64,000 nucleotides of DNA, from contig NZ_BMRN01000005.1 of the NCBI RefSeq assembly GCF_014648655.1, forward strand, positions 248,001-312,000, given 5' to 3'. The notes beneath the pieces were generated by a model. That model was not told the origin of the DNA. It did no database searches and saw nothing but the letters and a program-made list of their open reading frames with translations. Source of the DNA: Streptomyces atratus. GTDB taxonomy: Bacteria; Actinomycetota; Actinomycetes; Streptomycetales; Streptomycetaceae. Below, in pieces: positions 23,788-31,309 of the stretch. Every line of letters starts with the position of its first letter. Position 1 is the first letter of the stretch. Made by a program: the position numbers and the translations under genes.

Positions 23788-26349
23788 TCACAGCAGGTCC
23801 TTGTAGGCCCCCCAGTCGGTGGCGGTCGACATCTTCGACGGGGCACCGAAGGTGCCGTCGCCCTTGCCGGGCCACTGCCACAGCCGGCCACTGCTGTCGA
23901 CGCCGGCCATGTCGCCGTAGCGGTCGCCGTTGAAGTCACCGGCGAACACCTTGGTGACCGTGCCGAAGCCGTTCGGCGCCCAGGTCTGCCTGGTGCCTGT
24001 GCCGTAGGAGGCGTCGCGCGCGAGGGGACCCGGGTTCAGCTCCAAGACCGTCGGGGAGGCCATCCTCGCGATGTCCATGCGGCCGTCACCGGTCACGTCC
24101 AGCGGGGAGAACTCGGTCTCCGAGCGCCATGCGTAGAGATACTCGTAGCCGGGACTCGCTCCCAGGGTGGCGTTGATCCCACCGTCCCCGTCGCCGGGCC
24201 ACCACCAGATGGCGTCGTCGTCGTAGTTGCCCTGTTCCGAGCCCTGGCCGCAGGCAGCCGCGATGTCCGTCTTTCCGTCGCCGTTGAAGTCGGCGGCAAA
24301 GGCGACCCGACACGGCGCGTGAAGGCCCGGGTCGAAGCCGGCCTGTGTTTTGTACCGGTTGTCCATCAGTGGATGAGCCGTCGTGCCGACCCCGCTGTTG
24401 CCGTCTCCGGCCCACCACCACACACGGCCACCGCCAAAGCCCCCGATGTCGCCGATCCCGTCCCCGTTGAAGTCGCCGGTGAAGACGTTGGTGTACGCGC
24501 TGCCGCGGCCGTCGGTCCACAGCATCCGCTTGCTCCCGAGGGTGCCGTTGCCGATGCCCGGGTGGAGGGCGAGATTGCCGTCCGCCTGGAGGGCCACGAC
24601 ATCGGACAGTCCGTCGGAGTTGAAGTCCTGCGGCGGGGTGATACCGGGGGTGACGTTATAGACACCGCAGGCCGGCAGCCCGGGGTAGGGCTCCGCACCC
24701 ACACCGGTGATCTTGTCAGCCGGTACGAAACCCCAGCCCCGCCAGCCTGTCCAGCCCGACGCCGTATCGCCCTTGACGTAGTACCAAATGCGGTTCCCCG
24801 CGCCGTTCATGTCACCGCTGCGCCAGCACACGAAGCCGTGCGGGCCCGCCAGCAGCTGCCCGGTCGACTGCGCCGTGGTGTACGGCTCGGCCTTCACGTC
24901 GGACGCCAGGCTGCCGCAGTTCATCTCCTTGGTGAACGACCTGCCGTCGGGGTCTGTATAGCTCACGTCCGTGACCAGGAAGCACTCGCCGTTGTTCGCG
25001 ATCTCCACGGTGAACTTCGCGTAGGCCGTGAGGAATTGCCGGGTGCTCTCAGCCTTGGCACTCTCGGCGGTGAGGGAGGTCCGTACCCCCAGGTCCACAA
25101 GACTCGTGCCACTCTGCGCGGCAGCCTGCGCCGCGCTTGTCGCGCCCAGAGTCACCGTGCCCTTGGGGCAGGAGTAGGAGGAGTTCTTCGTCTTCCACAA
25201 CGGCTGGTTGTTCCACGTCGTCGTGGCACCGGCGCGGCCTGTCTCCCACAGTTCCACAGGGGCGAGGGAACAGTCCCCTGTCCACCCCGAAAGATCCTTG
25301 AGGGACAGCGACGCGTTCAGCACCTGCCGCCCGGCCAGGTAAGGAACGTCCACCTGGAAGAACGAGCGCGTACGCGAGAACTTGCCATCGGTTCCCTTGT
25401 AGTTCCCCATCCAGAGACGTTCAGTGTCCCAGTGCTGCCACTCGGGGGAGAACTCGTGCACCGCGTATGCGCCGGGCAATTCCGTGCTGAACGACGGGCC
25501 CACGTAGACCGGGTAGGTGGTACCGGTGTCGGTCAGCAGTTTCTGGTCGGGGACGACCGTGAGGCTTTCACCCGCGGCCGTGGTCTCCATGACCGCCTGC
25601 TTCTTCTTCGTGCCCTTACCGCTGTCCCACATCCGGGGCGCCGGCCCGGAGAACGTCGTACGGCCCTTGGCGTCGGCCGCCTTCAGGCCCTGCTTCTCGT
25701 CGGCGGTCACCTTCAGGCCGTTCGACTTCATGCCGTACGTGAGTTTCCTCAACTCGGGGTTCTTCGCGGCCTTGGCGTCCTTGACCACCAGCAGCTGCTG
25801 GAAGCCCTTCGCATTCACCTCGACCTGGAGGTCGACTCCGGGCATCACCTCGGGGTACGTCGCCACCGCGCCGGCCAGCCTCGGCTTGGGCAGCTTGCCC
25901 GGCCAGCTGTACTCCAGCACGTGCATGTCGTCGTTGAGCCGGACCAGCGGGCCCGTGCCGCCGTCGGAGAGCTCGATGCCCGCCGCCGCGGCCTTGGGCG
26001 TCACCCTGTTCTTGCCGACCACCAAGTCGGTGTCGACCGCGACCCACTTGCCGCCCTGACGTACCCGTACCGGCGACAGGTGCGTCGTCACGGTCAGCGT
26101 GCCGGACGGATTCGCGTGCACCTCGGAGGTCTCGGTCCGCCGCTCCACGATCTCCACCGGCTCTCCGGAGGATTTCGCCTTCGCAAGCGGCGACACCTCG
26201 ACGCCTCTGCCTGCCTCACCGGAGTCCGGGTCGGAGGCCGTCGCGGCTATTCCCAGCCCTGTTCCCAGGGTGGAAAGGGTCACGAGCAGACCGAGGGCGA
26301 GCACGGAGCTACGACCGCGCCCCCGCCCTGTGTCATTCCTCATCAGCAT
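23788..26349 (-). CDS. Large secreted protein: DNRLRE-type domain, Cys/Trp module, FG-GAP repeats
   Basis: 853 residues. Signal peptide at about 1-38 (VLALGLLVTLSTLGTGLGIAATA). Residues about 55-420 resemble the N-terminal region of Streptomyces DNRLRE proteins (GKWVAVDTDL, YPVYVGPSF, WNNQPLW). Near 445-560 is a Cys/Trp module (FVCWRSGDMNGAGNRIWYYV, KGDTASGWTGWRGWGFVPAD, PYPGLPACG) shared with the two genes upstream. From about 570 come five FG-GAP/VCBS calcium-binding repeats (DFNSDGLSD, DFNGDGIGD, DFNGDGKTD, DVTGDGRMD, DFNGDRYGD), probably a beta-propeller. GGAGAAG precedes the ATG by 5 bases. It is the last gene of a three-gene operon. An extracellular binding or scaffold role is inferred. 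Confidence 0.85.
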   Translation of the reverse strand: MLMRNDTGRGRGRSSVLALGLLVTLSTLGTGLGIAATASDPDSGEAGRGVEVSPLAKAKSSGEPVEIVERRTETSEVHANPSGTLTVTTHLSPVRVRQGGKWVAVDTDLVVGKNRVTPKAAAAGIELSDGGTGPLVRLNDDMHVLEYSWPGKLPKPRLAGAVATYPEVMPGVDLQVEVNAKGFQQLLVVKDAKAAKNPELRKLTYGMKSNGLKVTADEKQGLKAADAKGRTTFSGPAPRMWDSGKGTKKKQAVMETTAAGESLTVVPDQKLLTDTGTTYPVYVGPSFSTELPGAYAVHEFSPEWQHWDTERLWMGNYKGTDGKFSRTRSFFQVDVPYLAGRQVLNASLSLKDLSGWTGDCSLAPVELWETGRAGATTTWNNQPLWKTKNSSYSCPKGTVTLGATSAAQAAAQSGTSLVDLGVRTSLTAESAKAESTRQFLTAYAKFTVEIANNGECFLVTDVSYTDPDGRSFTKEMNCGSLASDVKAEPYTTAQSTGQLLAGPHGFVCWRSGDMNGAGNRIWYYVKGDTASGWTGWRGWGFVPADKITGVGAEPYPGLPACGVYNVTPGITPPQDFNSDGLSDVVALQADGNLALHPGIGNGTLGSKRMLWTDGRGSAYTNVFTGDFNGDGIGDIGGFGGGRVWWWAGDGNSGVGTTAHPLMDNRYKTQAGFDPGLHAPCRVAFAADFNGDGKTDIAAACGQGSEQGNYDDDAIWWWPGDGDGGINATLGASPGYEYLYAWRSETEFSPLDVTGDGRMDIARMASPTVLELNPGPLARDASYGTGTRQTWAPNGFGTVTKVFAGDFNGDRYGDMAGVDSSGRLWQWPGKGDGTFGAPSKMSTATDWGAYKDLL

Positions 26350-26368
26350 GGAAACTTCTCCGGATCTG

Positions 26369-26854
26369 TCAGTACCACGGGCAGCGGGGAAGCCCCGGGA
26401 AGGGATGCGGAATGCCGGACGGGGTCAGGAGTTTGTTGGACTCCATGGCCCCCCAGCCCTCGAAGGTCTCAAAGGGCGAAACCGCCGTGTCACCCTTGGT
26501 GTAGTACCAGACGGTGTTTCCGCCGGAGTGCGGCTGACCACGCGTCCAGCAGACGAAGGTGCTCAGCGCCGAGGTCTTCTTTCCGGTGAGCGGGCTGTCG
26601 TAGGAGGCCCGGCCGTAGACATCGCCCGTGAGGTTGTCGCACTTGACGTCGGTCCGGAAGACGTTGCCGAGCTTGTCCTGCTGGAGGATGTTCTCCTCCA
26701 GGACACAGGTGGCGGCGTGGGCGGTGCCGGTGCCGAGACCGCTGGTCAGCACAGGGACGGCCAGGGCCATGACGGCCAGTCCGCGGGCGGTCCGGGCGAG
26801 GCGGCCGAGCCGCGGCCTGCGCTCCTGCCGGGCCGTGTCGTCGGTTGCGTGCAT
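26369..26854 (-). CDS. Small secreted protein with Cys/Trp module (paralogue 2)
   Basis: 161 residues: a long basic n-region, hydrophobic core LAVMALAVPVLTSGLG, and likely cleavage after AHA. The mature part of about 115 residues is just the shared module: TCVLEEN, FRTDVKCDNLTGDVYG, YDSPLTGKK, STFVCWTRGQPHSGGNTVWYY, TKGDTAV, EGWGAMESNKLL, PFPGLPRC. Four cysteines suggest two disulfides. The WYYTKGD...GWG part resembles a bacterial SH3-like barrel. The gap to the upstream paralogue is 14 bases and to the large gene downstream 19 bases. The ATG at 26854 is chosen; an in-frame GTG at 26884 would overlap the previous stop. Confidence 0.8.
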   Translation of the reverse strand: MHATDDTARQERRPRLGRLARTARGLAVMALAVPVLTSGLGTGTAHAATCVLEENILQQDKLGNVFRTDVKCDNLTGDVYGRASYDSPLTGKKTSALSTFVCWTRGQPHSGGNTVWYYTKGDTAVSPFETFEGWGAMESNKLLTPSGIPHPFPGLPRCPWY

Positions 26855-26868
26855 GCGTACGAACACCC

Positions 26869-27300
26869 CTATCCCCACGAGCACTTTCGCAGCCCTGGGA
26901 AGGGCGCCTTGGTGGTGCCGAGCGCACTCGCCGGCATATAGCCCCAGCCCTGCTGGCCGGGGTTGTTCACGACTTCGTCGCCCTTGGTGTAGTACCAGAC
27001 GCTGTTCTTCCCGGAGTGCGGAGCCCCGATCTTCCAGCAGACGAACCAGCTCGTGGTTTTCGTCATCCTCCCGGTGACAGGAGACCCGAAGAAGGACTGG
27101 GATGTCACGTCTCCGGGTGTGTTGGTGCAGTAGAGGTCGATGGGGAAAGACATCCCTCCCCAGTCGGCGTGCGGCGAATTCTCGCGGATTTCACAGCCGG
27201 GTTCGGCGGAGACAGCGGGGGCGCTTCCGACCACTCCCCATGCGCCGGCCATGGCGAATGCGGGTAGGCAGACCCACAGCCGGGTCCTTCTTGTTCTCAT
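26869..27300 (-). CDS. Small secreted protein with Cys/Trp module (paralogue 1, operon leader)
   Basis: 143 residues. The ATG at 27300 follows AGGGAG at 6-base spacing. Signal peptide MRTRRTRLWVCLPAFAMAG...APAVSA. The mature domain reads GCEIREN, FPIDLYCTNTPGDVTSQ, FGSPVTGRM, WFVCWKIGAPHSGKNSVWYY, TKGDEVV, QQGWGYMPASAL, APFPGLRKC. It is about half identical by eye to paralogue 2 over the last 60 residues. It is divergent from a GBL-receptor-like regulator, with an ARE-like palindrome 99 bases upstream of the start. No enzymatic motif is visible. Confidence 0.8.
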   Translation of the reverse strand: MRTRRTRLWVCLPAFAMAGAWGVVGSAPAVSAEPGCEIRENSPHADWGGMSFPIDLYCTNTPGDVTSQSFFGSPVTGRMTKTTSWFVCWKIGAPHSGKNSVWYYTKGDEVVNNPGQQGWGYMPASALGTTKAPFPGLRKCSWG

Positions 27301-27398
27301 CCAAGCTCCCTGTGAGGCAGACCTCGCCAGGGTGCCGGAAGCCCCTGACATGCCCCTGATGATCTGCCTCCGGAGTGATGACGCATGACCCGTCCCGC

Positions 27399-27420
27399 GA
27401 ATACCGCACGGTCGGTATTC
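27399..27420. promoter_or_regulatory. ARE-like palindrome 1 (GBL-receptor binding site)
   Basis: GAATACCG and CGGTATTC form perfect 8-base arms around CACGGT. The right half GGTCGGTATTC matches 9 of 11 positions of the ArpA half-site consensus GG(T/C)CGGT(A/T)(T/C)G(T/G) as I recall it. It lies between the secreted-protein operon and the receptor gene at 27496, so it could control both. Confidence 0.65.
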
Positions 27421-27495
27421 AGTATCCTGGCACCCCAGCGGAACGACGTCCTGACCAGACGCTCAATCGACCCACACTTGACCAGGGGGGTTCTG

Positions 27496-28152
27496 ATGGC
27501 CAAGCAGCAGCGTGCGATACGTACACGTCGACTGATCCTCGACTCGGCCGCCACGATGATCGAACGCAACGGGTATACGGCGACCAGCATCGACGGCATC
27601 TCCACGACAGCGGGGACGACCAAGGGCGCTGTCTACTTCCACTTTCCGTCGAAAGGCGACATCGCCGCCGCCCTGTTCGACGAGGCGCACGACTCGCTCC
27701 GCGCGATCGCGACCCGGGCCCGCGGCCCTGAGGCCTCGCCGCTGCAGAGCCTGATCGACACGACTCATCTGCTCGTACGACAGTTCAACGGGGACCCTGT
27801 GACCCGAGCATGCATCCAACTCTGCCTGGAGCGCCACAGCCCGGCACCCCAGGCGCGCGCCTACCGGCTCACCTGGGCGAGCACCGTGCGGCTGCTGCTG
27901 GAATCGGCCGCCGCCCGCAGGGAGTTCAGAGAGGGCGTCAGCGCCCATGCCGTCGCCGCCCTCGTCATGTCCATGGGCGCCGGCGCTGAACTGCTCGCCG
28001 GACGGGAGGGCAGGATGTTGCGACCGCACATGACGACCGCGATGTGGCGGGTGATCCTGCCGGGACTGGTCACCCCGAAGCACGCCGCGACGCTGCACCC
28101 GGAGGGCTCCCCCGGGATACAGCTCGCGGATCCAAGTCCTCAGGCACACTGA
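27496..28152 (+). CDS. TetR-family GBL-receptor homologue (ScbR/ArpA type) 1
   Basis: 218 residues starting MAKQQRAIRTRRLILDSAAT, the hallmark N-terminus of the butyrolactone-receptor group. The recognition part is TTAGTTKGAVYFHFPSKGDIAAALFDEA. The C-terminal ligand domain ends RPHMTTAMWRVILPGLVTPKH, as in ScbR-like proteins. AGGGGGG precedes the ATG. Whether it is a true receptor or a pseudo-receptor (binding antibiotics, no cognate GBL) cannot be told from sequence. An ARE-like site lies 76 bases upstream. It is convergent with a second receptor-like gene 30 bases downstream. Confidence 0.88.
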   Translation: MAKQQRAIRTRRLILDSAATMIERNGYTATSIDGISTTAGTTKGAVYFHFPSKGDIAAALFDEAHDSLRAIATRARGPEASPLQSLIDTTHLLVRQFNGDPVTRACIQLCLERHSPAPQARAYRLTWASTVRLLLESAAARREFREGVSAHAVAALVMSMGAGAELLAGREGRMLRPHMTTAMWRVILPGLVTPKHAATLHPEGSPGIQLADPSPQAH

Positions 28153-28182
28153 GGCGCACCGGACGACTCCGCCGGGCGATCC

Positions 28183-28830
28183 TCAGCCCGCGGAACCAGG
28201 GACTTCCGGGCCGTCGGGGAACTTCACCGCACCCTCCGGCTTCAGGCGCCGCAGCGCCTCCGGCATGGCCAGCCCCGGCAGCACCACCCGCCAGAAGGCA
28301 GTGATCCGCTCATCCAGGTCCTCCCACTGTGTGAGCACCTGGGCCATCAGCTGCGTTCCCGTGAAGAGCGCGACGATGAGCTGGGCCACGGCCAGCACGT
28401 CCACCTCGGGGCACAGCTCCCCTTCCGTACGAGCCTGCTCCAGGAAGGCCTGCGCCGGCTCGACCCAACGCAGATAGGGCTCCGGGTCCGGCTCGGTGAA
28501 CGACCCCTGTTCGATGACCAGCCGGACTCCGGCGCGCACCAGGGGCACATGCTGCAGCGCGTGGGCCACCGCATGCGTGGAGTCGATCGCCTGCTGCAGC
28601 GGAGAGCCTTGCAGCCGAAGCTGCCCCATGGCCGAGAACTGCGCCTCGATCACCCCGCGGGCCAGTTCCTCCTTCGACGAGAAGTGGAAGTAGAGGGCCC
28701 CCTTGGTGACGCCCGAGGCAGCGATGATCTCCGAGAGGGGAGCCGCGACGAAGCCCCGCTTCTCGAAGACGATCGACGCGGCTTCCAGAATCGCCCGGCG
28801 CGTCCGCAACGCCCGCTCCTGTATGACCAC
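28183..28830 (-). CDS. TetR-family GBL-receptor homologue (ScbR/ArpA type) 2
   Basis: 215 residues: VVIQERALRTRRAILEAASIV, EKRGFVAAPLSEIIAASGVTKGALYFHFSSKEELARGVIEAQ, then a ligand domain with SLQ/IDSTHAVAHALQHVPLVRAGVRL and ITAFWRVVLPGLAMPEALRRL. This is very close to the ScbR/ArpA fold. The GTG at 28830 (AAGGGG, 6-base spacing) gives the canonical length. It is divergent from the afsA-like stub with an ARE-like site between them, the classical scbR-scbA layout. It is therefore probably the original cognate receptor of this locus. Confidence 0.88.
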   Translation of the reverse strand: MVIQERALRTRRAILEAASIVFEKRGFVAAPLSEIIAASGVTKGALYFHFSSKEELARGVIEAQFSAMGQLRLQGSPLQQAIDSTHAVAHALQHVPLVRAGVRLVIEQGSFTEPDPEPYLRWVEPAQAFLEQARTEGELCPEVDVLAVAQLIVALFTGTQLMAQVLTQWEDLDERITAFWRVVLPGLAMPEALRRLKPEGAVKFPDGPEVPGSAG

Positions 28831-28901
28831 TTGGATCCCCTTGCCCCTCACATCACCAACGCTTCACAGTCATCCTGCGTCCCGCCTGCGATCTTTACCA
28901 A

Positions 28902-28924
28902 CTAAAAACCGGACGGTAGGTATC
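28902..28924. promoter_or_regulatory. ARE-like site 2 in the receptor-afsA divergent region
   Basis: The core AAAAACCGGACGGTAGGTAT has ArpA-type half-sites on both strands (GGACGGTAGGT and GTCCGGTTTTT, each about 9 of 11 to the consensus). It lies 72 bases upstream of the regulator 2 start and 60 bases upstream of the afsA stub. Confidence 0.65.
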
Positions 28925-28982
28925 GTACTGCTGAAGCAAGGCACACACCTCATCCGCTCCTCTCTGATGCAGGAGTGACCAC

Positions 28983-29590
28983 GTGTCGATGACCGACGCC
29001 ACCCTCATCCCCGGCACGTCCGTCCCGAAGGCGTCCCCCACGCAGGCGGTCCCGCCCCAGCGCTTCACCCGCACCGTGCCTCGTTCCTACGTCCATCGCG
29101 CCGCCATCGCCGAGGTGCCGGCCTCTTGCGCGGCGGCCGTCATGGGCGTACGGACCGGCCCGCGCATCCCGGTGGTCACCGGGACCCTCGGCTCAGGGGC
29201 GGCACTCCTGGGCCTCACCCGGCTGGGCCCCGCAGAGGGTTACGGCGCCCACTGGTGGCTGCTCGCCCTCCTCGGTACGGGCATCTCGCCGGCCGCGGCG
29301 CCTGCCGAGTGGCCCTCCTCGGCGCCGTACCGGTGGCCCGGGCGGGCACCGCCTCAGGGGTGTCCAACACCTTCCCCCAGCTGGGCAGCGCCCTCGGGGT
29401 GGCGGTCTCCGGGGCGACGGTGTCCGCCCAGGGCCTCGTGCCCGGTACCGCCTCGGCGCTGCTCCCGGCCGCGGGTCCGGTACTGACGGCGGGCCTGCTC
29501 GCCCTGGCGCTGCTGCGGCGTCACAGGGAAGCGGGTGCAGCCGACGCGCATCGGGCGGAGCAGGACGCCGGGGTGGCGAGCGGCGTGTGA
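28983..29590 (+). pseudogene. AfsA-like butyrolactone synthase stub fused to an MFS transporter tail
   Basis: AGGAGTGACCAC precedes a GTG at 28983. Codons to about 29125 read MTDATLIPGTSVPKASPTQA and FTRTVPRSYVHRAAIAEV, the start of the first hotdog repeat of AfsA/ScbA. Immediately after, the sequence is the C-terminal quarter of a DHA2-type MFS transporter (RTGPRIPVVTGTLGSGAALL, YGAHWWLLALLGTGI). A one-base loss near 29311 breaks the frame. The MFS reading resumes (ALLGAVPVARAGTASGVSN, FPQLGSALGVAVSGATVSAQ) to a stop at 29590. So the synthase is destroyed after about 45 codons and the exporter has lost its N-terminal part. Confidence 0.85.
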
Positions 29591-29625
29591 GCACCACCAC
29601 CGGCGCCGTACTCAACCCCGTATGG

Positions 29626-30438
29626 TCACGCCACTGCGGACCGGCGCGGGATTCCCCGTCCCTTCTCGTGTGGGAGCACGTCCGCCATGTCGTGCTGGAG
29701 GATCGCCTGCATCCGCGACTGCACGGTGGGCGTCGGATCCAGGCCGAGCTCGCCACGCAGTGCGGTCCGCAGCCGCCAGTAGACGTCGAGCGCCTCGGCC
29801 GGACGGCCGGAGCGGTACAGAGCCACCATCAACTGCTCGGAGAGCCGCTCGTGCAGCGGGTACAGCATGGTGAGCCGCCGCAGCTCCGCGACCGTGCCGG
29901 CGTGCCGGCCGCCGCGATGCTCCAGCTCGATCTTGTCCTCCAGGGCGAGCAGCCGCTCCTCGTCGAGGCGGGCAGCGGCGCTGCCGCACAGCACACCGCC
30001 GCCGACGCCCTCCAGCGCGGGGCCACGCCACAGCCCAAGCGCCTCCTCAAGGGCGGCAGCGGACCGGGCCGGGTCACTGGTCATCAGCCCGTGCGCCTCG
30101 GAGCGCAGCGACTCGAACTCCCGGAGGTCGACCGTCTGGTCGTCCAGCCAGAGGCTGTATCCCGACTGTTCGGAGACCAGCCGCTCGCGGGCGAAGCCCG
30201 ATCCGCACCAGGCGTCCAGCGACCGTCTCAGTCGGGTGACGACGGCCTGCAGGGCGTTGTCGACCTGGGCTGGTAGATCGTCGCCCCATATTTCCCCGAT
30301 GAGTTGGTCCTTGGAGACGGAGGCCCCTTCACCGAGCAGGAGCAGGACCAGGAGGATGCGCTGGCGTCCTCCCCTGATGTTCGCCGGCCGGCCTTGCACC
30401 CGGACCTCCAGAGGACCGAGCAAGTTGAAGCGCACCAC
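29626..30438 (-). CDS. SARP-family transcriptional activator
   Basis: About 270 residues. An OmpR-like winged helix at about 1-95 (RFNLLGPLEVRVQGRPANIR, DNALQAVVTRLRRSLDA) is followed by a bacterial transcriptional activation domain to about 245 (LWLDDQTVDLREFESLRSEA, ALEEALGLWRGPALEG, LHERLSEQLMVALYRSGRPA, LDVYWRLRTALRGELGLDPT). This is the domain pair of ActII-ORF4-type pathway activators, without the NB-ARC extension of AfsR. The GTG at 30438 has AAGGG at about 8 bases; GTGs at 30447 and 30435 are alternatives. An ARE-like site lies upstream, so the GBL receptors probably repress it. Its target cluster is not in the window. Confidence 0.88.
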   Translation of the reverse strand: MVRFNLLGPLEVRVQGRPANIRGGRQRILLVLLLLGEGASVSKDQLIGEIWGDDLPAQVDNALQAVVTRLRRSLDAWCGSGFARERLVSEQSGYSLWLDDQTVDLREFESLRSEAHGLMTSDPARSAAALEEALGLWRGPALEGVGGGVLCGSAAARLDEERLLALEDKIELEHRGGRHAGTVAELRRLTMLYPLHERLSEQLMVALYRSGRPAEALDVYWRLRTALRGELGLDPTPTVQSRMQAILQHDMADVLPHEKGRGIPRRSAVA

Positions 30439-30504
30439 GACTGCCACCCTTCTACGGAAGCCGACCGACAGTAGCGAGCGTGCGACCGTCGGTACATCGT
30501 CAGC

Positions 30505-30528
30505 AAAAAACCGACGGACCGGTTTGTC
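30505..30528. promoter_or_regulatory. ARE-like site 3 upstream of the SARP gene
   Basis: On the plus strand AAAAAACCGACGG is followed by ACCGGTTTGTC. The half-site GACCGGTTTGT matches 10 of 11 ArpA consensus positions, and the opposite half CGTCGGTTTTT about 9. It is 67 bases upstream of the SARP start. Confidence 0.68.
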
Positions 30529-30786
30529 AATGTAACAACAGTTCAGGTGGCTGTAATCGATCGGTGCACAAGGCGGGTGCGGCGTGAAAGCCCCACGCGA
30601 GCGGACGACCCACCCCGGCGCGATCCGGGGGGCAAGCCGCCGTAAAGGCCCGTCAGAAGCCCGCGGACTCCGTGCGGACGCCCCTCTTCGTCCTGGAACA
30701 CGCCGCGGATCCCGCCCAGCATCGCCTCGGCCCGAACCGCGTCCAGCATGGCTCGATCATGTCCGAACCGTCCCACGCGGCGGCCG
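30529..30786. other. Intergenic with a possible gene scrap
   Basis: No complete gene. On the minus strand around 30752-30670 there is a short coding-like piece (MLDAVRAEAMLGGIRGV) that faintly recalls the end of an acyl-CoA synthetase ATP-grasp region. It has no proper boundaries. It is treated as debris between the SARP and the mshD-like stub. Confidence 0.25.
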
Positions 30787-31041
30787 TCATCGCGCCGTGC
30801 ACCGCGAGGCCCGGGCGGCGGCGCTCGTCGTGACACCGCCGTGTGCGACGTCGGTCGTCGTGGGGCAGAACATCGGTGAGGAGTACCCGGCCTGTGGCGT
30901 CCCGGCCGCCGACATGCCGTCCGTCTCGGCGGCGGAGGCGATCAGGGCAAGGACCTCCTGGACCTGCTCCGGGGGGAGCTCGTCGACGATGTCGATACGG
31001 CGGCCCGACTCGATGGCTGTTGCGGGAGCTTCAGTCGTCAT
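30787..31041 (-). pseudogene. mshD-like (mycothiol synthase) N-terminal stub
   Basis: From ATG 31041 the first 43 codons read MTTEAPATAIESGRRIDIVD then ELPPEQVQEVLALIASAAET-DG, resembling the N-terminus of MshD GNAT acetyltransferases (ELTPEQ...VLALL..AARTDG). After that the typical SEQGRLQLRGG does not follow; the frame continues in non-homologous sequence to 30787. In S. coelicolor, mshD (SCO4151) neighbours a secreted 5'-nucleotidase, and here an intact 5'-nucleotidase starts 268 bases away, which supports the identification. Only about 14% of MshD remains. Confidence 0.6.
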
Positions 31042-31309
31042 ACGACGGTGGGCCGTTCAGCGAGTGTCGTTGGGGGCGCCGTCGAGTGATGGCAACCAGG
31101 TCGTTACCCGTACCCGTCTGTTGCGCTACGCGCGTTGACCTTAGGCTGCGCTCGGCAGACCAGCGGCCATGGCCTCACCGCCCGGAGCTTCCCGGGGGAG
31201 GGGCGGGGGTGGACGGGGTGATGAGGCGCCAACAAGCCCGCATTGCCGCTCTTTTCGCCATGACATGGCACTGCCGGATCCATCGGGCGTGCAGGGAAGA
31301 AGGAGACAG

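Noticed and set aside
26855..26884. GTG at 26884 as an alternative start for the second small secreted protein, overlapping the previous stop.
   Set aside because: It would add ten hydrophobic residues before the basic n-region, spoiling the signal peptide; ATG 26854 is simpler, though coupling cannot be excluded.
29193..29756. Minus-strand frame across the afsA/MFS junction as a possible new gene.
   Set aside because: Arg/Pro-rich shadow of the MFS tail and the SARP 3' region; no start signal and no family.
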